NCBI GenBank assembly: GCA_013368445.1
Contig: JAACJO010000052.1
Location: 1-64,000, forward strand
Length of the DNA stretch: 64,000 bases
Origin: Leucocoprinus leucothites
Lineage: Eukaryota > Basidiomycota > Agaricomycetes > Agaricales > Agaricaceae
Reading direction: 5' to 3'
Shown here: positions 45,661-57,746 of the stretch, piece after piece
Layout of the letters: every line of letters starts with the position of its first letter
How positions within the stretch are numbered: position 1 is the stretch's first letter
The notes under the pieces: model-generated
Databases searched by the model: none
What the model was told of the DNA's origin: nothing
The model's input: only the letters and a program-made list of their open reading frames with translations
Made by a program: the position numbers and the translations under genes

Positions 45661-46499
45661 TCATGTGGGACAGTCTCTAAGTGTAGCCTTAGCAGGTGAG
45701 ATTCCTTGCTAGACTATATGCTTGAGAAAGGTTTATATTGGTTTTGCAAAAGTACTAAAGGAGTAATTACATGGATGACACATACACATTGTTGATAATA
45801 AAAGGAGATTTATTGAAAGGTTGTCCAATAGGAGTATTTCTGGGTTTTCTTTGGGGTTTATGTGCTGATGTGTCCTTTTGCCAAGGTGTGCTTACTCCTA
45901 CTCCTCTGATATCAGGAGATCTCTATCACTGCTGATTGTTGTCTTATTCCATGAAAGCTCATTCCTGACTGTAACAATGTCCACTAGTCAGTAGTCAAGT
46001 GCTGATGTGTCCTGTTAGTTTCCACTAATCTAGTTCTATAGTCAAGTGGGTCATACAGTGCCCATGCAGAATTTCTCTGTCTTTCATGAAAGGGTATACT
46101 TCTGCTGTAGTGATGTTGGAATGATAGGACTTGCATGAATGTGCACAAGTGCCTGTCCAGATCAGAAGGCTAAGCCTTTGATTTCTCCAATCAGTTAGTC
46201 CATAATTGTTCTTTCATGAAAGACTGTGACTGGATCAATACCCAGGTTACAGGCTAAGATCACAAAGGGTCATAGGGTACACATCCCGACTGCATTCACT
46301 AAGTCTCAACATCATCCTGTAGCCTCTTGTTACTCTTGATCATTAATGGTTGTTTTACAAATGTGCTGTGCTTTTGTGAATGTGTGTGCTACACTAGGGT
46401 CTTACAGTAGGGTTCCTTAATGTTTATACAGTTGCCCAATATATTGACTATATCATCAAAATTAACAATTTCACAGCTAATGCCATTTGGGCTATAACA
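45661..46499 (-). repeat. Truncated LTR-B copy
   Basis: Inverted LTR-B lacking about 500 bp on the LTR-A side. It matches 31080-31904 and ends GGGCTATAACA. Confidence 0.85.
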
Positions 46500-48404
46500 A
46501 TGTTGGGCAATAGTATGTGTCAGGGGGTCTCTCCAGACCCCCCAGGCATCAGGCACTCTACTGTCATGTCCTTCAATCTTATGCTTAAGGATGTGACCTA
46601 TAGGTAGAGGGCATTTGGGAGCAATGGTCTTCACCCTGGCTGTTGTCTTCTTCTTCTTCATCTTGTAGTTGCTCCCATAGTCTGTACTATTGGACTTGTA
46701 ACCAGCAGTGACCACTTTTGCTATCCACTTGGTGTTGGTGGGCCAAGTATCCCAAATGAAGGTGGGTTGCCCTGCTCAAATGGGCAAACAGTTATATGGA
46801 CCAGGCATCCATATCAGAAAGAGTCAGAAGTCATGCTAGGTGCCACAACTCCTTCTGGGACTTCCACATCCTGATCCACAGGGGATGTAGATTGGGACAG
46901 CCCTTCTATGACAACATCTTCAAAAGTTGTTGGCTCAGGGTCCTCTCTACAATGCTTGTGCTGAGGTTCTCCCTGCAGCACAGTAGACTCAGAATATGAC
47001 AATCTCTGTTGGATTTCCAGCATACCTGTCTGAGGCTGAGTATTCAATGGTCATAACAAGATCAATGAGCTTGTCCTCATCATAGTAGATATGAGCCAAG
47101 GTGAACATCTCTCAGCCTCATTGGTGTCAGTTTAGCAGACAAACTTTCAGCATTTGTCTTTGCTTTCTTGCTACTAGATTTGGACCTGCTATAGCTAGGG
47201 TCCATACCCTATTGTTGATACTGCTGTCAAGCATTTACTGGCCTTGACAGCTGGGGGGGCAGATTTGTGGACACAGAAGAAGAGAACCCAGAGTGGGGCC
47301 ACTTCCTCATATTCCATGAGGTAGTTGAGGACCCTATTATAGAGTCCTTGCATGCCCAACTGGACCTTGCAGTCAGTGCTGACATTGCTGCCAATGTACA
47401 GAGGTTCTTGATTGTCTTGTTAGCATGAGACAATCTCACCTCCAGGTGTGATATCCTTACATCCCTATTGTCAATTCTTTCAAGAAGCTCCTCAATTGAC
47501 TGGAGGACAGCTTCATCATACAGGTCCAATGTATCAATGAGGTGGTTGGGCAAACCAATCATGTACAGTCAGCTTACTATAGTTGACTGCTGCCCATCAT
47601 ACTGTTCCTAGAGTATGTCTTGCTCCATGGTATGTGTTGGAATAGCAATCCAAGGATTATCCTCATGATTTATTCTGAGTTTAAATATATTCTATTGTTT
47701 CTATGGTATATAATCTTGTAGTCTACATTCCTGTACCTCCCTCATTTGCCCTCCAATACCCCCATGTTCACCCAGCATCAAGTCCCTTCAACAGCACATT
47801 GCTTTCCTTTTGCAGAATGTGATGCTGTTGGTGCACCCTCCTGTAGTTGAGTCTGATTACTTGACCATATTTGGTATGGCAGCAATAGTGGTGGTGGCCC
47901 CAAGCAGTGCTGGGGCATTGTTGGTGGCCCCATTGCATATGGGTATTGTGGCCAGTATGTGTATGCCAGCTGTTGCTGGAGATATTGGGGCATCCCAGGT
48001 GGTGGCCCTGTCCATGTCAATGTCATCTGTGGGCCAGACAGAATAGAAGAGAGTAGGTTGTGATGAGGATCATGACCTTGTTGTTGTTGTTGTTGTGGCT
48101 GATGCCCAAGAGCATCAACCTCCATCTCCTATCCATCACCAGGACCTGTCATAGGTCCTGCAGGGTTGGACATCTCATTTGTGTTCTTGAGGTTGGAAGA
48201 ACCTCCTGACAATGCATTTACTGTGTCATTGGTTGTTCTGGCACTGTGGTCATGCATATTCTGAAGCAGGTGTTTTTTGTGTAAAGTGATGGTAGCAAGT
48301 AAGGAAGAGGAAATGATTGCAGCACCAAATAAAAGAAAATTTGGCACCTAGTGTCATTAGGTAATCAATTAAGATTAGATCATGCATCAACCTTTTTTAG
48401 AAGG
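46500..48404 (-). pseudogene. Degraded accessory coding region downstream of Gyp5 integrase
   Basis: Minus-strand coding-like blocks. A Q/P-rich block at 48125-47778 (MEVDALGHQPQQQQQQGHD and proline-tyrosine-rich text) is followed by a coiled-coil block at 47562-47400 (SIEELLERIDNRDVRISHLE). An acidic block at 47047-46814 (EGLSQSTSPVDQDVEVPEGV) and a basic block near 46715 (YKMKKKKTTARVKTIAPK) come next. They lie between the Gyp5 chromodomain and where its 3' LTR should be, so they may be a third ORF of Gyp5. No domain is recognised. No 3' LTR was found. Confidence 0.4.
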
Positions 48405-50085
48405 TCAACTCTTCCTGTGTAAGAACTTTACATTCTGCACACTGTGGAGCTCTAGATAATGCTTTAGAGCTATGAGATCCTTGCACTGCTCTGCAGGCTC
48501 CCAGGTTGTATCTCCCAGGCCCCAGCACACTTCAAACTTGACCTTGCTATTGTCCAAGTGACAATGGCCAATAATATCATTGATAAACCATTTATGCTTG
48601 TCATCTAGCCTAAAATTGTATGGTTCTGGATGTGATCTGGCTGGAAAACATGTGTCATCTAACTTATGACATGGTTGTAACAGACTGACATGGAAAACAG
48701 GGTGAATCCTCCAGTTCACCAAAGCTTGGGGTAAGTCCAGTGTGTAATTGGACTTGCTAGAGTTTGCATGTAAAACCTTGTATGTTCTGATAAACTTTGG
48801 GCAGAGCTTTCATGCTCTATCCTTGGCCATATTCAGGTTTTTTGTTGACAAGTACACCAGACTTCCTTCTTGGATGTCTGGTTCCATGCCTTGTCACTTG
48901 ATAGCATTGTAAGTTTGAAAAACTCACACCTTGATAATAGCATCATGGACCTCTACTATATTTAGCAATGCCTTCTCTGCAAATTCCCTAAAACTGTCCC
49001 AATGAGTAGATATTTTCGATAATTCATTAATAATTCATTGATGTACAAGATCATGTGATCATGGAAATATATGCTCCCAATATGTCAAGGTACCTGTGTG
49101 AATATTTTCAGAATGCTATGCCATATATCTGCCCCAGTATTAGTGAATATGTCCAAAATGCGAAAACATTGGGACAGTTTTTTGAGTCACTGTACATAGC
49201 TCTGACACCTGTCTTAGATGTGTCACAAATAACCCAGATTGGTTCTTCTGATTTGGGGTTATATAATGGGATAGATCACAGATATCTGGTAACATGCTTG
49301 CTTGATCATGTCAAAATATTTTTGATGTAAGAGACACCAATGGAAAGCTGTCCCATTCTGTATGATAGCCATCAATGGGCCAGTATACACTGTGATATCG
49401 GGTAAGAAATTGGACACATAATTCACAAGTCCAACAAATTTTTGCATGTCATTGTAGTTGCATAGAGTTCTCCATGCAACTATTTGTTCAAGCTTGCCAG
49501 TATCAGGATAGATACCCTGGTCATCAATAACATGGCCCAAACAGTTGATCTTTTCTGCATAAAGTTCAACTTTGGTGTCTTTGACAAATAATTGATGCTC
49601 TTGTAGTTTATTGAATACAAGCTTGAGATGTTTCTCATGCTCTTTGATCATCTCCAAGAATATGAATATATCATCTAAGTACACATGTATATGTATACCA
49701 ATAGCATTTCTGAATATAACAGTCATTAACTGCCAAAATGCTGCAGGGGCATTGCAATCCCCCTGTTGCATAACATTACTGACATACATTCCTACTATAG
49801 TGGTGAACACTGTTTTCTGAATGTCTTCAATGCAGATGCACACTTGTTCATATGGATCTGCTAGATCAATTTTTGATTGATATTTCTCTTGTGCAATATC
49901 TTCCCTTATGATCTCCTGATCAGGTAATAGGGTGACATCCTTTACTGTATTGTTGTTCCTTTGGTGATAATTAGTGACAGTTCTCAATTGACCATATTTC
50001 TTTGGGATGCACATTAGCAGTGCTGCCTGAGAGATAGATCATGGTTCCCACCATCCTGCATTTATGTATCTGTTGAGTTTTGAGT
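48405..50085 (-). pseudogene. Gyp5 pol, 3' part: reverse transcriptase and chromodomain end
   Basis: RT block at 50014-49259: LMCIPKKYGQLRTVTNYHQ, QSKIDLADPYEQVCI, NVMQQGDCNAPAAFWQLMTV, catalytic YLDD in HIHVYLDDIFIF, then LGHVIDDQGIYPDTGKLEQI. RNase H begins (PIWVICDTSKTGVRAMY) and is cut short. After a deletion the integrase C-terminus appears (STHWDSFREFAEKALL), then RIHPVFHVSLLQPCHKLDD and a chromodomain-like end (KVKFEVCWGLGDTTWEPAEQ) to 48405. Several stops. The integrase core is missing. Confidence 0.88.
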
Positions 50086-51342
50086 GAAACTGTTATAAAC
50101 ATCGACTTGATTGACACCCATTGTGACTTGATCGTTCTAGATGCCGACACAGCCACCTGGTCCGAAGCAGCCTTACTCGATTGGGAAGAATATGTTGGGA
50201 AGTTTGATATCAAAAAAGAAAGGTTTGATGTTGATTGGGACAAGTACAATTGGACGGATGTCATTACTAGGATCAGAAGGAATAGTTTTGCTGTTTGATA
50301 GGAATGGACTAACAGACTGATAAACAGATGATGATAGTTTCATGGACATCACATTGTTATGGCCCAAACAGCATTAGCTGTGAAATCATTAATTTTGATG
50401 ATATAGTCAATATATTGGGCAACTGTATAAACATTAAGGAACCCTACTGTAAGACCCTAGTGTAACACACACACCCACAAAAACACAGCACATTTGTGAA
50501 ACAACCATTAATGATCAAGAGTAACAAGAGGCTACAGGATGATGTCGAGACTTAGCGAACACAGTTGGGATGTGTACCCTATGGCCCTTTGTGATCTTAG
50601 CCTGTAACCTGGGTATTGATCCAGTTAAAGTCTTTCTCAAAAGAACAATGACAGACTAACTAATTGGAGATCAAAGGCTTAGCCTTCTGATCTGGACAGG
50701 CACTTGTGCACATTCACGGAAATCCTATCTTTTTAACATCGCTACAGCAGAAGTATACCCTTTCACAAAAGACAGAGAAATTCTGCATGGGCACTGAATG
50801 ACCTACTTGATTATAGAACCAGATTAGTGGAAACTAACAGGATGTGTCAGCACTTGACTACTGACTAGTAGACATTGTTACAGTTAGAAATGGGCTTTCA
50901 CGGAATAAGACAACCATCAGCAGTAATAGAGAATCTCATGATATCAGAGGAGTAGGAGTAAGCACATCTTCGTGAAAGGATGCATCAGCACTTAAACCCC
51001 AAAGAAAACCCAGAGAAACTCCTATTGGACAACCTTTCAATAAATCTCCTTTTATTATCAACAATGTGTATGTATCATTCATGTAATTACTCCTTTAGTA
51101 CTTTCGTGAAACCAATATAAACCTTTCTCGAGTGTATAGTCTAGCAAGGAATCTCACCTGCTAAGGCTATGCTTAGAGACTGTCCCACATGACATATCTG
51201 AGTGAGTAGTAAAAAGTGTATTGAGTGCCCTTTGGTCATAGACCATTAAAGAATTGGAAATCACCTTTCAAGAAAGAATATTACTGTGAGATTCATATAA
51301 GTTCAGAGTGTGAAGAAGTCTGGAAAAGACTTATAAGCTGTA

Positions 51343-52668
51343 CTCGTGACAATCAAAAGTGAGTCACATTACATAATATGAGACTCTGATTCTCAATACT
51401 AGGCGAAACTTTCCAGTGCGCTTCAACCCTCAAACATCAAAACACTGCCAAATTTTTATATGATAGAATTATATACATGGTATACATTCATAGTAGATAG
51501 TTAGTATCGAGTGTGACCACCTTGAGCTAGGATGACAGACTGAACACGATGTTCCATGGATCCAACATATTTGTTGATTATATCAATAGATAACTTATCC
51601 CATGCAGCCCGGACTGTAGCTTTGAGTGTATCAAGTGATGAGGGGGGATGAGGGGACTGTCTAATAATTTTTTTGAGTTTGTGCCAAATGCCCTCGATGG
51701 GATTCATGTCAGGAGATGATGCCGGATGGGGAAAGAGGGGTATGTGATGTGACATAAACCAAGCCTTCGTTGAATTACTCATGTGTGAAGCAGCATTGTC
51801 CTGCTGGAAAAAAACACGACTATGTTCCTCACATGCATCCCAATAGAAGTCCTCCAACACCCCATCAAGGACTTGCTGCTGATAGCGGGCAGAGGTCATT
51901 CCACCACCTTTACCACCAGGATAGTCCAAAACAACCAGTGGCCCCTTCTTCCCATCCATGATACACCCCCACACCATGACGCGTATTGGTGACTGTGTGA
52001 ACTGTGGAACAAGGCAATCCTCTCGGAGGACTTCATCAGGACGTCGCGTCACATAAACTCGGCCATTTTTATCACCAAGATAAATATAGCATTCATCTGA
52101 AAAGATGATCTGCGAGAACTGCTTCTTCTTCCACCTTCTAAACTGTCGTGCCCACGCCAATCGCTGGCGACGATGCCTTTTGGTTAAGAAAGGAACCCTT
52201 CTAGCAACTCTCCGGTGATAACCAGCCCTCGCAAGTGCACGACGGACTGATTGTCCACCACCCTCCAAACTAAGATCATTTGCAATATCAGCAAATGGTT
52301 TTTGGCGGTTCTTGAGGGATTCACAGATAACTCGGCATTCCATGCGGTCCGTTAGGGCCCTGGGACGGCCTGACTGGGAGCAATTGTCTGTTGAGCCAGT
52401 GTCTTCAAATTTATGGATGATTTTCCGAGCTGCATGATATTTCACCCCAACCTCTCTCGAGGCTTCAGCAATATTTTGGGTGGCTTGGTAGTATCCAACC
52501 AGTCGATTTTTTATTGGAGTATCATATTCAAGACGTGAGTTCTCAGAAGGTGACATATTGAGTAGATTGAGCAAGTATAGTAGGAGCAATACGCGAAACA
52601 ATTCTTGGTTCTCGAAATCACACGAGCGTGTTTGTCACAAAATGTGACTCACTTTTGATTGTCATGAG
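51343..52668 (-). mobile_element. Tc1/mariner transposon with TIRs and TA duplication
   Basis: Terminal inverted repeats of about 28 bp (CTCRTGACAATCAAAAGTGA, then GTCACATT) at 51343 and 52668, differing at one base. The flanking TA duplications are at 51341-51342 and 52669-52670. The interrupted site (GCTG-TA-TATTG) matches the empty site in LTR-B copy 1 near 5029. Length is 1326 bp with one transposase gene. Apparently complete and young. Confidence 0.96.
51501..52601 (-). CDS. Tc1/mariner transposase, DD34E, apparently intact
   Basis: 366 codons from ATG 52601. Family length (about 350) fits better from the internal ATG at 52556 (MSPSENSRLEYDTP). N-terminal helix-turn-helix region: NRLVGYYQATQNIAEASREV, and a GRPRALTDRMECRV linker as in Tc3-type DNA-binding domains. 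Catalytic DDE domain: IIFSDECYIY (D169), FFQQDNAASHMS (D268), SPDMNPIEGIWHKLKK (E303), with 34 residues between the second D and E, so DD34E of the Tc1 branch. VMVWGCIM is the usual WG motif. It would cut at the TIRs and insert at TA. No stop or frameshift, and CpG is not depleted, so activity is plausible. Confidence 0.95.
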   Translation of the reverse strand: MFRVLLLLYLLNLLNMSPSENSRLEYDTPIKNRLVGYYQATQNIAEASREVGVKYHAARKIIHKFEDTGSTDNCSQSGRPRALTDRMECRVICESLKNRQKPFADIANDLSLEGGGQSVRRALARAGYHRRVARRVPFLTKRHRRQRLAWARQFRRWKKKQFSQIIFSDECYIYLGDKNGRVYVTRRPDEVLREDCLVPQFTQSPIRVMVWGCIMDGKKGPLVVLDYPGGKGGGMTSARYQQQVLDGVLEDFYWDACEEHSRVFFQQDNAASHMSNSTKAWFMSHHIPLFPHPASSPDMNPIEGIWHKLKKIIRQSPHPPSSLDTLKATVRAAWDKLSIDIINKYVGSMEHRVQSVILAQGGHTRY

Positions 52669-53502
52669 TATATTGCATCTAGTATCCAGGAGTGGTGCTA
52701 GTCAGTGTCAGTTGTATTGTGATAGTACCAAGTGTTAGTAAAGGTGACAACTCACGAATACCAGTCTATTACACTTCTACATTCTAAGGGACTTGTAGTT
52801 GTGCAACATTGCATAACAGGGATTGTTGAGTGTCTTTTGCAAACTGGTCATTCTATTGCAAACTGGTCTACAGACAACTCCCATTATCTTTCATTATCAA
52901 TCTTTGTGCTTCCACAAAATATCCTCCTTTATTGATTAACCTCTCACAAACTTGCATTGAGTTTAGGAGTGTTGGTTGTTATTGTTATTAATATTACCTA
53001 TCGTTCACTATCTGACTACATTCCCTTTATTACATTAACAATCTCATTTCTGCCTCTTCAGCATTTGGAATTGAATATTAAGATATCTAACTATGATAGC
53101 TGTTACATTGGCAGACAGATTAGTATTTATCAGTATCGTAATAGTAATATTGGACTTGTAGTTATAGTTTCATAGTTTGATATGGTTTAGTCTTAGTTAG
53201 TATTTAAGGACCTTGTATTAGGAAGATTAAGCACAAGTTTAATCTTTCCTTTGTTTCCCAGACTATTTGTGTTTACTCACCCCGACTTGAATCCACTTGT
53301 ATTATTGTTGTTATCTTGAACCTTGTGCTACCTTAGACTTACCTCAAGTCTTCTTGGCCTTCTCTTACTGGGCATTTGAGAATACTCAAGCTCATTAATT
53401 GAAGTAGGTTAAAGACCAGTTAGCTGCTGTCTTACATAACCCAATCACATGTTGTGACATGTGACGTTACTAGGCACTCTGACTGTAAATCATAACAGAA
53501 AC

Positions 53503-55094
53503 TCATCATGCAATGAATGGGGGCATTGTGGTAGGCGATATACATATCTCCCATTACTGTCAATGAGGTTAATCTCATGATTAACCTCACAGAATGGTGG
53601 TAAATGCTCAGGAGTACCCTGCATCATATCAGCATACTCCTTGAACCATCCTTTCTGCAATCAAGGTGTATTGCTTTTAGTTAATGTTGGGCCACCAGAT
53701 TTTTTATCTGGTGGTTTCTTGCTTCCATTTGATGATCAATGTGGGCCATCACCAATCAGTTGACCTACACTGTCATACTCCACAAATTATTCTGGGTATC
53801 CTTGTCAGGATACCTATCATGTGTAAATTCAGTAGTCACTACCTCATCAACCATGGTCAATGGTAGGTACTCTGATTCAGTTGTAGTCCATTTACTGATG
53901 GACTGCATTTTCCTCAAGCTTTTTATGACAGCATTCCATTCATCCAACATACAAGGGTCATAGTAATGATCATACATGGCAAACATTATTGGAGGTTTGC
54001 CCAGTGCATGACATTGTTTAGGGAACATCATTTGCTTGCCTATTCCTGCAGGTGAGTGTTGATCATTTTCATCAATAGATGGCATTATTGACCCATCCAT
54101 TGCCTTTATTGAATTAAGGGAAGATGTGGTCTTTCCTTCTAGCAGCCCTTCAAGTACATGAGGGTGATTAGGGGGCAATGTATCCCCTTTGTTAGTTATC
54201 AGGTCTTCAGGTACCTCCTCAAGGGTCACATTAGTGACTCTGGTGGTATCTTTACCCTCTAATAGTCATTTTCATGTGGGATATTTATCTGTTACCCTAT
54301 GGTATCAAATTCGTAAATCTTCATCACACACTATGTCTTTGGCCAGAAGCTCACTTCTGTCAATAACAACTGTGGACTTCTCAAAGCCCAACTTTACTTT
54401 ATGTTTGTGCATGAATGGTGTTCCTAGTATAACATTGTAATGATCAAAATTTGCTACATCAATGTAGCACAGATATGGTTGACCTCAGATTGTTAGGTCA
54501 ACCTTAGCTCCAAATTTTACAGTAGCATGGCTTCTGACCATGCCAAGTTGGAGTTTATGTTCATCAATTAACTTATTCATCTTTATTTTTGCTACATGAG
54601 CAAATGTAGGTGTCATTCCAGATATCATACATCTGGAATCCCATAGCATCCAAGTGTCAACTCCATTGATGCTGATGAAGGATGCAAGACATTGCTTATC
54701 CTTCGTTGGTAATTGTGGACAAAATATCTTATCTTTATTCTTCTGTAGTACAATCTTTTGCATATGGACATTATTTTCACTAGTAGGGCTATCTGTTATA
54801 GCCCTAAAACTATTGGTATTATCCATGTTGGCTTCTATGGATATATTGGTTTCAGGTATCTCCAATATTTCAATGTTGGATCCATAATTTGACATAATCT
54901 CTATTGGAGATCCATTATGTATGGATCCAAGGAAGTTACTGTCTTCCTCACCTGACCCATAGTCCAATTCAATTACCTCTACTTCAACAAGGTTATCACT
55001 ATGTTCTGTCACAGCTATAGAGCATTCATCTTCTTCTGCTATCATATCAATTATTGCTGTTTCAGCAATAATAGACTCTGCTTCATCCACATTC
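53503..55094 (-). pseudogene. Gyp5 protease and start of reverse transcriptase
   Basis: Right to left: an acidic linker (54485-55126 block, e.g. EVEVIELDYGSGEEDSNFLG), then the retropepsin region SINGVDTWMLWDSRCMISGM with FAHVAKIKMNKL. The catalytic D-S/T-G is damaged (DSR). Next are NFDHYNVILGTPFMHKHK and a connecting region (53765-54229 block). The RT N-terminus follows (WFKEYADMMQGTPEHLPPFC, EVNHEINLIDSNG) up to 53503, where LTR-C interrupts. Coding resumes at 50085 in a matching frame. Scattered stops. Confidence 0.85.
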
Positions 55095-55098
55095 CTGG

Positions 55099-57742
55099 TG
55101 TGATGCAAAAACCAAAAAGTAAACAAGAAATACTAATATTTTTGCAATTTCACACTTAGATAAAAGAATAATGCTATACCTAAGAGCCCTATAGTGAGTT
55201 AGTGGTATAGCTACAAAACTACTTACTAAGAAGTAATCTAGTACAACTGTCCACTGTTGTGAACTATTCCAGAGATTTGAACTCTCAACTTCAGGACACC
55301 ACCATCACTGAATTACTGCTTTGAGACTTGAGGGAAACCTCTATGCTGAGAATGATCTGAAGAATCTTAAAATAAGGTCCAGGGTCTAGAACTGGATCAG
55401 AAGGATCAATAGACCAATTAACAGACAACAATCCATGCTTTCCACATATACAAGACAGAAACCTAGCTACCCCACTGCTTAGCTATGTCATTTCCACACT
55501 GCTCAGTCATCCAACTGTACTGGCCAAGCAAACCAATGGTCAGATTCACATGGCAGAGGTCCTTGGATAAAGAAAACATCACAGCTGAAATGCTTATCCA
55601 TGATTAAAAAAGGATTAATGAAAGAAACTCACATGGTAGCTACTCCACTACCCATATGGCAACCTAGTGATCAAACAGACCTACCAGTTGGCATTGCATT
55701 GTAAAAGTATACCCAGCCAGATCCAGGACAATTCAGTCATTTTCTATTAGTTAATTTCAAATCATACCTATTTCTTTCTAGAATATTTCGTCTATTTTTG
55801 TATCTCTCAATTAATATATAAAGGGCCTGACAGCATGCAGATAGGAAAGGAATCCTACACCTCCATAGTGTTATAGGGCATTGTAGAGGCTCATTGACGT
55901 ATGGATATAATGTCAAGTAGAGTACTAGCTAGGTAGCTAGAATGTAACCTCAAATGAATTTGAGGGGAAGTATGAGAAATAGATGAGGATTTATGTAGCT
56001 ACTGCTGAATAATGCAAAATGTGCAATGAAACTAAATGCTGTTTTATTTACTTTGGGAAATTCTCAAGCACTGTACTAGGATCCTGACTAAGTGTGCAGT
56101 TTGCAACACTTAGCTGACTTCTATAACTAAGATCTTTTATCCTGAGGCTGTCTCTGTTTCTCTCTAAGGTCAACTGGACCTTGTCTATAATTACCTACTC
56201 AGTCACATACTGGTGCTGGTGCAGTCAATATGCCTTAACTACAAGCCTTCTTAGCTTGGTAGCTACTTTGCTGTGACACTAGATTGAACTCGAGATGTCT
56301 TAGAATATTTCTTAGATTAACTAGTAGAAGTCTTTCCTGTTAGAGTTCTCTTAGAAGGTTGATCACATTTCACTCAAAAATACTTAGTTTGTGGTCTGCA
56401 TGCCCTATAGCACTACAGAGGCATAGGATTCCTTTTCTATCCGCATGCTGTTGGGCCCTTTCTATATTATTTGAGAGATACAAAAATAGACGAAATATTC
56501 TAGAAAGAAATAGGTATAATTTGAAATTGACTAATAGAAAATGACTGAATTGTCCTGGATCTGGCTGGGTATACTTTTACAATGTGATGCCGACTGGTAG
56601 GTCCATTTGATTGCTAGGTTGTTGTATGGGTAGTGGAGTAGCTACCACATGAGTTTCTTTCATTAATCATTTTTTAATCATGAATAAGCATTTTGGCTGT
56701 GATATTTTCTTTAACTGAGGACTTCTGCCACCTCAATGCAACCATTGATTTGCTTGGCCTGTACAGCTGGATGACTGAGCAGTGCAGAAATGACATAGCT
56801 AAGCAGCGGGGTAGCTAGGTTCTTGTCTTGTACATGTGGAAAACACGGATTATTGTTTGTTAACCAGTCTGTTGATCCTTCTGATCTGGTTCTAGACCCT
56901 GGTCCTTATTTTTAGATTATTTGGATCATTCTCAGCACGGAGATTTCCCTCAAGTTCCAAAGCAGTAATTTGGTAATGTGGTTTCCTGAAGTCAAGGGTT
57001 TGAATCTCCGGAATGGTTCACAACAGTGGACAGCTGTACTAGATTACCAGTCTCACCTGCTGTATTGGTTGACTGTATTACTTCTTAGTAAGTAGCTTTG
57101 TAGCTACACTGCTAATGCACTATAGGGCTCTTAGGTATAGCATTATTCTTTTATAATACTAAGTGTGAAATCGCGAAAATATAAGTATTTCTTGTTTATT
57201 TTCGGTTTTCACATCACAGCATGCAGACCACAAAATAAGCATTTTCAAGTGAATAAGTGATCAACCTTCTAAAGAGAGCTCTAGCAGGAAAGACTTCTAC
57301 TAGTTAGTCTAAGAAATATTCTAAGATATCTTGAGTTCAATCTAGCATCACAGCAAAGTAGCTACCAAGCTAAGAAGGCTTGTAGTTAAAGCATATCAAC
57401 TGCACCAGTGCCAGTGTGTGACTGAGTGGGTAATTACAGACAAGGTCCAGTTGACCTTAGAGAGAAACAGAGACAGCTTCAGGATAAAAGATCTTAGTTA
57501 TAGGAGTCATCTAAGTGTCACAAACTGCACACTTAGTCAGAATCCTAGAATAGTTTTTGAGAATTTCACAAAGTAACTAGTACAGCATTTAGTTTCATCA
57601 CACATTTTGTGTTTTTCAGCAGTAGCTACCTAAATCCTCATCTATTTCTCATACTTGCTCTCAAATTCATTTGAGGTTACATTCTAGCTACCTAGCTAGT
57701 GTTCTACTTGATGTTATATCCATATGTCAACAAGCCTCTACA
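55099..57742 (-). repeat. LTR-A copy 3 (outer, inverted) with CTGG duplication
   Basis: Two pieces of one inverted LTR-A, 55099-55881 and 57219-57742, separated by a forward LTR-A. Outer flanks are CTGG at 55095-55098 and 57743-57746. It separates Gyp5 gag from protease, and the coding frame of the host element is continuous across the duplication. Confidence 0.92.
55882..57218 (+). repeat. LTR-A copy 2 (inner, forward) with GCAT duplication
   Basis: 1337 bp, TGTAGAGGCTCATTG to TTCACATCACA, flanked by GCAT (55878-55881 and 57219-57222). It is inserted in the opposite orientation into another copy of the same LTR. Confidence 0.93.
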
Positions 57743-57746
57743 CTGG

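Larger units (their letters stand above)
50355..53060 (+). repeat. LTR-B copy 3, nested in LTR-C, holding the mariner element
   Basis: TGTTATGGCCCAAAC to TCTGCCTCTTCA, with flanks ACAT and GCAT. Apart from the mariner insertion it is about 1378 bp and matches the other LTR-B copies. Confidence 0.9.
50091..53497 (+). repeat. LTR-C copy 2 with GAAAC duplication, holding nested insertions
   Basis: TGTTATAAACATCGAC to AATCATAACA, flanked by perfect GAAAC (50086-50090 and 53498-53502). It splits Gyp5 reverse transcriptase. LTR-B copy 3 is nested inside at 50355-53060, so the LTR itself is about 700 bp. Its first 210 bp carry a 66-codon frame without stops (DTHCDLIVLDADTATWSEAA, NWTDVITRIRRNSFAV). 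Confidence 0.92.

Noticed and set aside
53769..54229. Separate host gene on the minus strand
   Set aside because: It lies between the Gyp5 protease and RT, in the usual linker of this gypsy lineage, and has no independent gene structure.
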